From: Anaerocolumna sp. MB42-C2 | GTDB taxonomy: Bacteria > Bacillota > Clostridia > Lachnospirales > Lachnospiraceae | DNA: 64,000 nucleotides | Direction: 5' to 3' | Assembly (NCBI RefSeq): GCF_030913705.1 | Contig: NZ_CP133190.1 | Location: 124,001 to 188,000 of the forward strand | Shown here: positions 47,315-54,995 of the stretch, in pieces | Layout: every line of letters starts with the position of its first letter | Position numbering within the stretch: the stretch's first letter is position 1 | Made by a program: the position numbers and the translations under genes | The notes under the pieces: model-generated | What the model saw: the letters and a program-made list of their open reading frames with translations, nothing else | What the model was told of the DNA's origin: nothing | The model's database searches: none

Positions 47315-47357
47315 GCGAAATCTTTATAGAGAAATTTATAAAGATTTCGCTTTTTTT
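47315..47357 (+). terminator. terminator of rny
   Basis: GCGAAATCTTTATA (47315-47328) pairs with TATAAAGATTTCGC (47337-47350), then TTTTTTT. Confidence 0.92.
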
Positions 47358-47665
47358 ATTTCACGGGAAAGTTCTCCGAACTTTCCTGTGAAATAAAAAG
47401 CCCGACCGGCAGGATGCGCATGACGCACTTAAGGAAGATGTCACTGTCGTGGCAGCGCGTCAGCGCTAGAGTCTGGCTTGCCAGACTCTTATTCATTCCA
47501 TAGGAAAGTTCTCCGAACTTCCCTATGAAATAAAAAGCCCGACCGGCAGGATGCACATGACGCGCAAGGGGTAGATTGTCACTAAAGTGACAGCGCGTCA
47601 GCGCTAGAGTCTGGTAAACCAGACTCTTTCTTGTTTACTGGAAAAGTTCTCCGAACACCCTTATT
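47358..47665. repeat. tandem array of a 137-bp palindromic unit
   Basis: Two full units (about 47358-47494 and 47495-47631) and the start of a third (to about 47665), period 137-138 bp. Each unit opens with a long hairpin around GTTCTCCGAAC. It then has the shared block AAAAAGCCCGACCGGCAGGATG, here cut at 20 bases as AAAAGCCCGACCGGCAGGAT, followed by TGACGC...GCGTCA enclosing TGTCAC/GTGACA-type arms. It closes with AGAGTCTGG-n4-CCAGACTCT. Differences between units tend to preserve pairing. With the aspartate aminotransferase promoter it accounts for the 689-bp gap; no gene is supported. Confidence 0.88.
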
Positions 47666-47844
47666 AAAAACCTTATCGGGTTGGATATGTAGGAACACAC
47701 CGCGGTTTTTTTTGGAGGATTGAGCTAAGTTTCCAGTAATTAATAGCTTTCCCGCGAATTTGAAGTACATGGATCCTGAAATGTCTTTTATGCAAAAACA
47801 AATGTATGCTTCAGATTTACATAAATTTTAATTTTTTAATAATT

Positions 47845-47873
47845 TTTACTTGAAATCTATATCCAGATATAAT
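47845..47873 (+). promoter_or_regulatory. possible promoter of the aminotransferase gene
   Basis: TTTACT (47845-47850), 17 bp, TATAAT (47868-47873), about 115 bp before the start codon. The -35 is weak. Confidence 0.5.
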
Positions 47874-47987
47874 ACAATACTAGAGAAACTTTAAAAAGTG
47901 TATATTTGTATACAATAAACCAATTGTAAGACAGCGAATTCTTTGGAATGTTCAATTCCATTGAAGCGCTTTATAAGGAGGATAACG

Positions 47988-49184
47988 ATGTCATTAGAAC
48001 TATCAAAGAAAGCGCAGGCAGTAAAGCCTTCATCAACTCTGGCAATCACTGCAAAAGCAAAAGAATTAAAAACACAAGGAATTGATGTAGTAGGATTTGG
48101 AGCAGGGGAACCGGATTTTAATACGCCTGACAATATTTGTGAAGCAGCTATTAAGGCAATTCATGATGGTTTTACAAAATACACTGATGCATCAGGTACC
48201 TTAGAGTTAAAACAGGCTGTTTGTAAAAAATTTGAGACTTTCAACAAATTAAGTTATAAACCAAACCAGATTGTAATAAGCAACGGAGGAAAGCATTCTT
48301 TAACCAACGTATTTGAAGCAATCCTTAACCCCGGAGATGAGGTAATCATTCCTGCACCATTTTGGTTAAGTTATCCTGAGATTGTAAAACTTGCAGGTGG
48401 AGTTCCTGTAATCGTTAATGCCAGTAAAGAACAGAAATATAAAATCACGGCGGTACAGATAGCAGCGGCCTGCACTGAAAAAACGAAAGCATTTATCTTA
48501 AATACACCAAACAATCCGACCGGTATGATATATACACGGGAAGAATTAGAGGCGATAGCCAAAGTTGCAGTTGAAAAGGACATCTATGTAGTTGCAGATG
48601 AAATGTATGAAAATTTAATCTATGGAGATGAAGAACAAGTCAGTATAGCATCCCTTAATGATGAAATTTATAAAAGAACTATTACCTGCAGTGGTGTTGC
48701 AAAAAGCTATTCCATGACGGGATGGAGAATCGGTTATACAGGTTCTTCCGCAGAAATTGCTAAATTAATGGGCAGTGTACAAAGCCATCAGACTTCGAAT
48801 CCTAACTCAATTGCCCAGAAGGCAGCTACCGAAGCTTTAAATGGCCCTCAGGATACGGTAGCAGCGATGAGTAATGAATTTAACAGAAGAAGAGAATACA
48901 TGGTAGAAAGAGTTGCATCCATGCCGTTAATTGATGCATTAACTCCACAGGGGGCTTTTTATCTGTTTGTTGATGTAAGTAAAGTTCTTGAGAAAGAATA
49001 TAAAGGTAATAAAATAGCTACAGGAGATAAACTTGCAGAAATTTTAATTAACGATTATAATATAGCTGTTATACCTTGCGGTGATTTTGGTTTTGATGAT
49101 CATATCCGTTTATCTTATGCCATCAGCCAGGAACAGATTAAAAAAGGTATGGACCGTATAGAAGATTTCTTAAAGACATTATAA
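47988..49184 (+). CDS. class I pyridoxal-phosphate aminotransferase, probably aspartate aminotransferase
   Basis: A 398-aa PLP enzyme of the AspC/AAT-Ib type common in firmicutes, moving the amino group between aspartate and 2-oxoglutarate. VVGFGAGEPDFNTPDNI, NTPNNPTGMIY, ADEMYENLIY and the PLP-lysine motif SGVAKSYSMTGWRIGY (Lys about 237) are visible. The start is ATG 47988 with AAGGAGG 5-6 nt upstream; the frame is open further upstream without a site. Other amino-acid substrates are possible. proC follows 61 bp later. Confidence 0.91.
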   Translation: MSLELSKKAQAVKPSSTLAITAKAKELKTQGIDVVGFGAGEPDFNTPDNICEAAIKAIHDGFTKYTDASGTLELKQAVCKKFETFNKLSYKPNQIVISNGGKHSLTNVFEAILNPGDEVIIPAPFWLSYPEIVKLAGGVPVIVNASKEQKYKITAVQIAAACTEKTKAFILNTPNNPTGMIYTREELEAIAKVAVEKDIYVVADEMYENLIYGDEEQVSIASLNDEIYKRTITCSGVAKSYSMTGWRIGYTGSSAEIAKLMGSVQSHQTSNPNSIAQKAATEALNGPQDTVAAMSNEFNRRREYMVERVASMPLIDALTPQGAFYLFVDVSKVLEKEYKGNKIATGDKLAEILINDYNIAVIPCGDFGFDDHIRLSYAISQEQIKKGMDRIEDFLKTL

Positions 49185-49245
49185 TAGTGAATAGATAACT
49201 AAATCAAGACTTTCAAGGTGAATTAAAATTCAGGAGGATAATGCA

Positions 49246-50046
49246 ATGGCGATGATGGGATTTATTGGAGCTGGTAATATGGGATATCCCATGATACGGG
49301 GAGCCAAAACGGCTTTTGGTACGGAGCAGGTCATATTTACAGACGTTAGTTTAGAAAGATGCGAATTCGTTAAACTGGAAACAGGACTAAATTATGTTCG
49401 TGATAATAAATCCATTGCTGCCGCCTGTAAATATATTGTATTAGCAGTAAAACCTCAATTTTATGAAGATGTTTTTAAGGATATAAAAGATATTTTAACA
49501 AAGGAACAGGTAATTATATCCATTGCTGCCGGTATAACCATTGAGAATGTTAAATCGGGATTAGGCGGCACCGTAAGGATAGTGAGGGCGATGCCTAATA
49601 CACCGGCTATGGTAACGGAGGGTATGTCTGGAGTTTGCTATTCACAGGATTCTTATAATGATGAAGAAAAAGAAATAATCCACCGATTATTTTCGTCTTT
49701 CGGACAGTACCAGATCTTTGATGAGAAGTTAATGAACGCAGTGGTATGCGCAAATGGAAGTTCTCCTGCTTACGTATATATGTTTATTGAGGCTTTGGCT
49801 GACAGTGTAGTTAAGTACGGAATTCCAAGAGATAAGGCATATACTTTGGTTGCGCAGACAGTTCTTGGAGCGGCTAAGATGGTATTAGAAACCGGAGAGC
49901 ATCCCGGTAAATTAAAAGATCAGGTTTGCTCACCGGGAGGAACTACAATTGCTGCAGTAGCCGCTCTTGAGGAATATGGATTCCGCAATGCTATTATAAA
50001 AGCGACGGACGCCTGTTATGAAAAGGCTATTTCCTTAAAGAAATAA
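49246..50046 (+). CDS. proC: pyrroline-5-carboxylate reductase
   Basis: Final step of proline synthesis: reduces pyrroline-5-carboxylate with NAD(P)H. The Rossmann motif is MGFIGAGNMGYPMIRGA (about residues 4-20); AVKPQFYEDV and the C-terminal DQVCSPGGTTIAAVAALEE are family hallmarks. Length 266 aa is normal. CAGGAGG precedes the ATG. It is separate from proBA (40-43 kb) but shares this part of the chromosome. Confidence 0.95.
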   Translation: MAMMGFIGAGNMGYPMIRGAKTAFGTEQVIFTDVSLERCEFVKLETGLNYVRDNKSIAAACKYIVLAVKPQFYEDVFKDIKDILTKEQVIISIAAGITIENVKSGLGGTVRIVRAMPNTPAMVTEGMSGVCYSQDSYNDEEKEIIHRLFSSFGQYQIFDEKLMNAVVCANGSSPAYVYMFIEALADSVVKYGIPRDKAYTLVAQTVLGAAKMVLETGEHPGKLKDQVCSPGGTTIAAVAALEEYGFRNAIIKATDACYEKAISLKK

Positions 50047-50203
50047 GTAAGGTCTGATACGATGTAATAATAACAAGTCTTATATTAATATATATAACTG
50101 ATTTATATAGTCTTATATTTAGTTTGAAACTACCCGGACTTTGTTACTTATAACATACCAGATACATAAATCATATAATAAATTAATCATACTTTGATTC
50201 TAA

Positions 50204-50239
50204 AAGTCCTAAGTCTGTTATTACAAAGATTTAGGGCTT
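50204..50239 (+). other. 13-bp hairpin just before the NUDIX gene
   Basis: AAGTCCTAAGTCT and AGATTTAGGGCTT form a full stem with two G-U pairs, 27 nt before the start and without a T run. The A/T-rich 219-bp gap after proC shows nothing else. Confidence 0.45.
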
Positions 50240-50265
50240 ATACCATATAAATAGGGGGATGTTTA

Positions 50266-50799
50266 GTGAGCGAATATAAAAGGTTAAAAAGGACATTGAT
50301 AAATAAAGGACATATAATTGATTTTTATAATGATACCATGGAATTACCCAACGGTAATACTGCGGACTGGGATTTTATCGGTCATAAGGGAGCTGCGGCT
50401 ATTATTCCGGTGGATAAAGATGGCAAGATTATTATGGTAAGACAATACCGTAATGCAATTGAAAAATATTCTTTGGAAATTCCTGCCGGAGGTATTAATC
50501 CGGGGGAAGATATGAAATCCTGTGCTGCGCGGGAATTGGAAGAAGAGACGGGATTTCGTACGGATTGTGTGGAACATTTAATTGATTTATATACTACCGT
50601 AGCCTTTAGTAATGAAAAAATCGGTATCTATTATACTACAAATTTAATTCCCTCTAAACAGAATCTGGATGAGGACGAGTTTGTAACCATAGAGAGATAC
50701 TCGGTAGAGGAATTAGTGCAGTTCATATTTGACGGAATCATTGATGACGCTAAAACTATTTCAGCTATATTAGCATATAAAACTAAAATGGGTTTATAA
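50266..50799 (+). CDS. NUDIX hydrolase, ADP-ribose pyrophosphatase type
   Basis: A 177-aa NUDIX enzyme that likely splits ADP-ribose to AMP and ribose 5-phosphate. The complete NUDIX box (GX5EX7REUXEEXGU) runs from Gly75 to Phe97, and the upstream VRQYRNAIEKYSLEIPAGGI strand matches the ADP-ribose subfamily. GTG 50266 is preceded by AGGGGGA. It is followed by a terminator at 50885, so it is transcribed alone or from the aminotransferase/proC side. Confidence 0.91.
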   Translation: MSEYKRLKRTLINKGHIIDFYNDTMELPNGNTADWDFIGHKGAAAIIPVDKDGKIIMVRQYRNAIEKYSLEIPAGGINPGEDMKSCAARELEEETGFRTDCVEHLIDLYTTVAFSNEKIGIYYTTNLIPSKQNLDEDEFVTIERYSVEELVQFIFDGIIDDAKTISAILAYKTKMGL

Positions 50800-50884
50800 A
50801 GAGTATGCATAAATTCCAGTAAAATTTTTCAAAAGTAAACATAGATTATATTATTCGCTGCAAAGTAAATAAAATGTTGTAGAA

Positions 50885-50922
50885 AATGCCGATATCTATT
50901 TCCTATCGGCATTATTTTTATT
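50885..50922 (+). terminator. terminator before spoIIM
   Basis: AATGCCGATA (50885-50894) pairs with TATCGGCATT (50904-50913), then ATTTTTATT. Confidence 0.85.
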
Positions 50923-50996
50923 CTAAAGACATATGTTAGTGTTAGCAGTCAGTAAATTGATCAAGCATTACCTAATGTAAAAACCGGAGGGATTTT

Positions 50997-51605
50997 ATGC
51001 GTTTTATACGATTACAATTAAGAAAACTAGGAGAGGTGAAACTAGGTTTATTTATTTTGGCGACAGGTATCGTGTTAGGGTTTCTATTTTCCAGGATTTT
51101 CAAGGGATATTATTGGAACTCCATGGAACTCATTAATACGGATTATTTATATAAAATAAGAGATACGGCAATTGATTATCCGGTGTTATTAAGGTATGTT
51201 TTGTGGAATATCTACCGCAGTTTTATTTTGTTTTGGATTATCAGCGCTACTGCAATCGGTATACCGTATATGGCACTTTGTATTCTTTATGGAGGATTTC
51301 AGTGCGGGTTTTTCCTTACGGTTATATTAATGCGATATAACCTGAAAGGAATATTGCTTATATTTGGTTATACTTTTCCGCATTACCTGATTTATATACC
51401 GGTAGCTATTTTATGTCTGCGCACCGGATATTGGTTATGCCGGAGTATGTATTATGACAATAAATTAGGACGAAAAGGAAAAGCGGAAAAAATTGCAAGA
51501 CATATTATATTAATTATTCTGCTGTCATTGGTATTACTTATCGGTGCTTTATTAGAAACCTATGTTTCTTCTTTTCTGTTGAAAAAAATACTGCTGTTAT
51601 TTTAG
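50997..51605 (+). CDS. spoIIM: stage II sporulation protein M
   Basis: A 202-aa polytopic membrane protein of the SpoIIM family, part of the SpoIID-SpoIIM-SpoIIP complex that thins septal peptidoglycan and drives engulfment in the mother cell. About five hydrophobic segments are visible (for example residues 16-35, 75-95, 100-120), with the family stretch LCILYGGFQCGFFLTV and FPHYLIYIPVAI. A GGAGGG site precedes the ATG. The spoIIM-xerD neighbourhood is usual in clostridia. Confidence 0.9.
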   Translation: MRFIRLQLRKLGEVKLGLFILATGIVLGFLFSRIFKGYYWNSMELINTDYLYKIRDTAIDYPVLLRYVLWNIYRSFILFWIISATAIGIPYMALCILYGGFQCGFFLTVILMRYNLKGILLIFGYTFPHYLIYIPVAILCLRTGYWLCRSMYYDNKLGRKGKAEKIARHIILIILLSLVLLIGALLETYVSSFLLKKILLLF

Positions 51606-51644
51606 AAATTTCCAATAATTTATAATTTAAATCAAAAATACAGT

Positions 51645-51673
51645 TTGCATTTATAGTTGGTACCAACTATAAT
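51645..51673 (+). promoter_or_regulatory. xerD promoter with an operator-like palindrome filling the spacer
   Basis: TTGCAT (51645-51650) and TATAAT (51668-51673) are 17 bp apart. A 22-bp perfect palindrome (51651-51672; core ATAGTTGGTACCAACTAT) spans exactly the spacer and into the -10, where a bound dimer would block RNA polymerase. Confidence 0.78.
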
Positions 51674-51737
51674 GTAAAGAGTGAATAAAGCATAATAGAT
51701 AGGTGATCTATCATGTATAATAAAGGAGATAAATTAC

Positions 51738-52622
51738 ATGAAGGCGGCATTGCAGGATTTTATTACATATATGTCGGAAGTGAAAAAGGCATCTGTAAAT
51801 ACAATTATGTCTTATCAAAATGACTTGACCAAATTGATAAAACATTTGGCTGATCAGAACGTTACAGACATTGGGAAAATAAACGAAACAAACTTAAACT
51901 CCTATATATTAAATATGGAACGGGAGGGTATGTCCCCGGCGACGGTTTCAAGAAACATTGCCTCCATTAAGGCATTTATCTTATATCTGGTTAGAAAGGG
52001 AAGATTGCAAAATGATCCGACTGAAAGAATGCATGCTCCCAAAGTTGAAAAAAAACCGCCTCAGACATTATCTCTGGACCAAATAAATGGATTAATGGAA
52101 CAGCCCGATATTACTACAATGAAAGGAATTCGGGACAAAGCGATGCTGGAGCTTTTATATGCTACAGGAATACGAGTATCCGAATTGATTTCAATTCGCC
52201 TGGAGGATATTAATTTAAAAAACAGATTTTTAACATGTTGTAATGCCAGTAAAGAGCGTATAATACCTTTTGGCAATATGGCAAAACAAGCACTTGAGAA
52301 TTATTTTATGAAAGCCAGAACAGAACTGGTTGGTAATATGGACACGAATATCTGTTTTACTAATTTATCCGGCGAACCTATGAGCAGGCAGGGATTTTGG
52401 AAGATAATCAAAAGTTATGGTAAGATTGCAGGGATTGAAGATGAGATTACCCCTCAGATATTAAGAAATTCCTTTGCAGTACATATGATTGATAACGGAG
52501 CTGACATTCAAAGTATTCAGGAACTATTAGGACATTCTGATGTAGCCACCACCCAGGTATATATGCAGAATAGAAATAAAAAAGTAAGAGAAGTTTATGC
52601 ACAAGCTCATCCAAGAGCCTAA
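51738..52622 (+). CDS. xerD: XerD-like tyrosine recombinase
   Basis: A 294-aa site-specific recombinase of the XerC/XerD family, expected to resolve chromosome dimers at dif. It has an N-terminal SAM-like DNA-binding domain (about 1-85) and the catalytic domain (about 105-290). Visible catalytic residues are Arg146 (ATGIRVSEL), Arg243, His about 266 (LLGHSD) and Tyr about 275 (TTQVYMQ). The box II HxLRH motif reads QILRN, so the usual His is Gln240. An AAAGGAG site precedes the ATG. Placement after spoIIM supports XerD, though the variation leaves some doubt about activity. Confidence 0.85.
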   Translation: MKAALQDFITYMSEVKKASVNTIMSYQNDLTKLIKHLADQNVTDIGKINETNLNSYILNMEREGMSPATVSRNIASIKAFILYLVRKGRLQNDPTERMHAPKVEKKPPQTLSLDQINGLMEQPDITTMKGIRDKAMLELLYATGIRVSELISIRLEDINLKNRFLTCCNASKERIIPFGNMAKQALENYFMKARTELVGNMDTNICFTNLSGEPMSRQGFWKIIKSYGKIAGIEDEITPQILRNSFAVHMIDNGADIQSIQELLGHSDVATTQVYMQNRNKKVREVYAQAHPRA

Positions 52623-52694
52623 ATAGTGTTTTGCAATGAGAAAATTAAGAAAGCAAGAATAAGTAAGTTAGTCTTAAGAGGTTCGTTATAAAGG

Positions 52695-52740
52695 GCGTGT
52701 TGCAAAACTATTACATTGATGGTTTTACAGCACGCTTTTA
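52695..52740 (+). terminator. terminator after xerD
   Basis: GCGTGTTGCAAAAC (52695-52708) pairs with GTTTTACAGCACGC (52722-52735), then TTTTA. It lies between convergent xerD and the DAHP synthase gene. Confidence 0.8.
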
Positions 52741-52766
52741 TAATAATATTAAAAGTCTCCCATAAC

Positions 52767-53795
52767 TTACAGATGGTCAGCTATTGTGTAAATCAGCTTT
52801 TCTGATTCGTCCCAACCCAAGCAGGCATCGGTAATGGATTTACCATAGACATGATTGGATACTTTTTGATTGCCCGGTTCAATATAACTTTCTATCATAA
52901 CACCTTTTACTAGTCCTGAGATATCTGAATTTACTGAACGGCTGTGTAATACTTCCCTTACAATTCTTGGTTGTTCATAATATAATTTATTGGAATTAGC
53001 GTGGTTTGCATCTACAATTACAGCCGGATTTGCAAGATCCCTTTCATTATACATCTCAAGGAGACGTATCAGATCTTCATAATGATAGTTGGGAATGGAT
53101 TGTCCATGTTTATTGACTGCACCTCTTAAGATAGTATGGGCAAGGGGATTACCTGAAGTCTGCACTTCATAAGCACGATACAAAAATGTATGATTGCCTT
53201 GGGCTGCAACACAGGAATTCAACATAACTGAAAAATCACCGCTGGTAGGATTTTTCATTCCGGCCGGACAATCCATACCGCTGATCGTTAATCTGTGCTG
53301 TTGATCTTCTACAGAACGTGCGCCAACCGCAACATAGGATAAGATATCTTCCACATAAGGCCAATTTTCCGGATAAAGCATTTCATCCGCGGCTGTTAAT
53401 CCGGTTTCTGCTATAGCCCGTAAATGCATTTTACGCATAGCAATCAGGCCTTCCTGCAAGTCAGGTTCCTTTTCCGGATCCGGTTGATGTACAATACCTT
53501 TATAACCCTCACCGGTTGTTCTTGGCTTATTGGTATAGATTCTTGGAATGATAATAATTTTATCTTTGACTTTATCCTGCACTTTGGCAAGTCTGCTGAT
53601 ATAATCACAGACAGAATCTTCATTGTCTGCGGAACACGGTCCTATAATAACGATAAATTTATCGGAGCCCCCGGTAAAAACTTCTTTAATCTGATTATCT
53701 CTTTCCTTTTTTACTATAGCATCTTTTTCCGGTATTGGATACATCTGAAGCAATTCAGAAGGTGAGATGACTTTTTTCACAAACTTAAAACTCAT
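52767..53795 (-). CDS. aroF: 3-deoxy-7-phosphoheptulonate (DAHP) synthase, class I
   Basis: First shikimate-pathway enzyme, joining phosphoenolpyruvate and erythrose 4-phosphate. The 342-aa protein follows the E. coli AroF/G/H layout: IIGPCSADNEDSV, IPRIYTNKPRTTGEGYKG, GARSVEDQQHR (substrate Arg and His), GMDCPAGMKNPTSG, and VDANHANSNK. An N-terminal segment of about 40 residues as in the feedback-regulated form is present, but which aromatic acid inhibits it cannot be read. AAAGGAG precedes the ATG. The symbol is by family; aroG or aroH would be equally apt. Confidence 0.92.
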   Translation of the reverse strand: MSFKFVKKVISPSELLQMYPIPEKDAIVKKERDNQIKEVFTGGSDKFIVIIGPCSADNEDSVCDYISRLAKVQDKVKDKIIIIPRIYTNKPRTTGEGYKGIVHQPDPEKEPDLQEGLIAMRKMHLRAIAETGLTAADEMLYPENWPYVEDILSYVAVGARSVEDQQHRLTISGMDCPAGMKNPTSGDFSVMLNSCVAAQGNHTFLYRAYEVQTSGNPLAHTILRGAVNKHGQSIPNYHYEDLIRLLEMYNERDLANPAVIVDANHANSNKLYYEQPRIVREVLHSRSVNSDISGLVKGVMIESYIEPGNQKVSNHVYGKSITDACLGWDESEKLIYTIADHL

Positions 53796-54049
53796 AGTAA
53801 AGCTCCTTTCACTTTAGCATATTTATTAGGTAATTGCGAAACTGTATAGCTTTTGAATATACCATGCTATTGATACTTGTTTCTAACTTCGGAGGCCCTC
53901 CGGGATAGATTCATCTCTAAAATTGCATTAAGTACATGACATATAGAGATTTTATGTGAGTTTCGTAATTTACTCTAGTGTATTAATATACATTTAGTGT
54001 ATTTTAAACTTTTTTAATTAGTAAGTCAATGAAATAAATATTTTCTTTC

Positions 54050-54508
54050 TTATTTAACATTCACATATTCTGTAACAAAATCTGTAAAAAGAATTCCGTT
54101 TAAATGATCGATTTCATGGCAGAAGCATTTTGCCAGATTTCCCGTACCTGTAAGAGTAATAGTTTCACCCTTTTCATTCAAAGCCTGTATGATTACTTTC
54201 GCAGGTCGGTTTAATTTTCCCCAGGTACCAGGTATACTTAAACATCCCTCAATTACTTCCTGTGTGCCCTCTTTCTCCATAATGACCGGATTAACCAGTT
54301 TTAACAGTCCATCTCCCATATCAATTACGATAAGCCGTTTTAATATACCTACCTGGGGAGCGGCCAGTCCGCCGCCGATTTCAGAATAATACATAGTTTC
54401 CGCCATATCATCTAAGAGCTGCCGTATCTTATCATCTACCTGAACTACATTTTTACTTGTTTTCCTAAGTATGGGGTCATTTTTCAGACGTATCTGTCTT
54501 AATGCCAT
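54050..54508 (-). CDS. def: peptide deformylase
   Basis: Removes the formyl group from the N-terminal methionine of new proteins. All three metal motifs are present: GGGLAAPQVG (about residues 45-54), EGCLSIPG with metal Cys89, and HEIDHLNG with His131 and His135. The length, 152 aa, is that of the short class. Its start overlaps the end of the HTH gene by 10 bp, and its GGAGG ribosome site lies within that gene, so the two are translationally coupled. Confidence 0.95.
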   Translation of the reverse strand: MALRQIRLKNDPILRKTSKNVVQVDDKIRQLLDDMAETMYYSEIGGGLAAPQVGILKRLIVIDMGDGLLKLVNPVIMEKEGTQEVIEGCLSIPGTWGKLNRPAKVIIQALNEKGETITLTGTGNLAKCFCHEIDHLNGILFTDFVTEYVNVK

Positions 54509-54744
54509 AAGTATTTACCTCCTCTTTGTACAGACCTGGATTTATGCTCACTCGCTTCAAACAAAAATACTTCTTCTATAGGAAAGCCAAATACTTTCGA
54601 TATATCGTATGCCAGCCAAATAGAGGGTTCATACTTTTCCGTTTCAATGGCAATAATTGCTTGTCTTGATACGCCCACAAGAGCTCCAAGCCGTTCCTGG
54701 GTCATTCCCATGGATTCACGAAGTTCTCTAATTCTATTTTTCAT
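54499..54744 (-). CDS. HTH XRE-family regulator
   Basis: An 81-aa, single-domain Cro/C1-type helix-turn-helix protein of the YgzD type: MKNRIRELRESMGMTQERLGALVGVSRQAIIAIETEKYEPS, then IWLAYDISKVFGFPIEEVFLFE. It probably binds its own promoter. ATG 54744 has AAAGG upstream; the frame also opens at a TTG 18 nt earlier. It shares a transcript with def, which is unusual since def is more often with fmt or priA, but nothing suggests a toxin-antitoxin pair. Confidence 0.88.
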   Translation of the reverse strand: MKNRIRELRESMGMTQERLGALVGVSRQAIIAIETEKYEPSIWLAYDISKVFGFPIEEVFLFEASEHKSRSVQRGGKYLWH

Positions 54745-54800
54745 GAATTGTCTGCCTTTCAATTGATATGCTTTTATTTAAGTAATGTTTACCTTACAAT

Positions 54801-54829
54801 AATATAACATTCAATATTTCATATGTCAA
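54801..54829 (-). promoter_or_regulatory. promoter of the HTH-def unit
   Basis: On the minus strand TTGACA (54824-54829), 17 bp, TATATT (54801-54806). Two copies of ACCTTAC/AACCTTAC (54791-54797, 54833-54840) flank it and may be regulator sites. Confidence 0.7.
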
Positions 54830-54859
54830 GCCAACCTTACATGCGAAAATGAGTTGTAG

Positions 54860-54888
54860 TTGAATAATTTTATATTAAATTATATAAT
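54860..54888 (+). promoter_or_regulatory. promoter of the pyrimidine-nucleoside phosphorylase gene
   Basis: TTGAAT (54860-54865), 17 bp, TATAAT (54883-54888), about 105 bp upstream of the start. Confidence 0.75.
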
Positions 54889-54995
54889 GACATGTATGAG
54901 ATACATTATAAAGTAAATATTTAATAAATAATGTTTTTTAAGTGTTACTTCAGATAATGCAAAAAAAGTATTGTAGTTAATTAGGAGGTACCATT

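Noticed and set aside
47356-47770. Short minus-strand frames in the region after rny
   Set aside because: They are built from the 137-bp palindromic repeats and have no ribosome sites.
51738-52622. Integrase of a mobile element
   Set aside because: Neighbours are chromosomal (spoIIM, DAHP synthase), and there is no attachment-site duplication or cargo; the size and C-terminus fit XerD.
54050-54744. Toxin-antitoxin pair
   Set aside because: The overlapping partner of the HTH gene is an intact peptide deformylase with all metal ligands, not a toxin.
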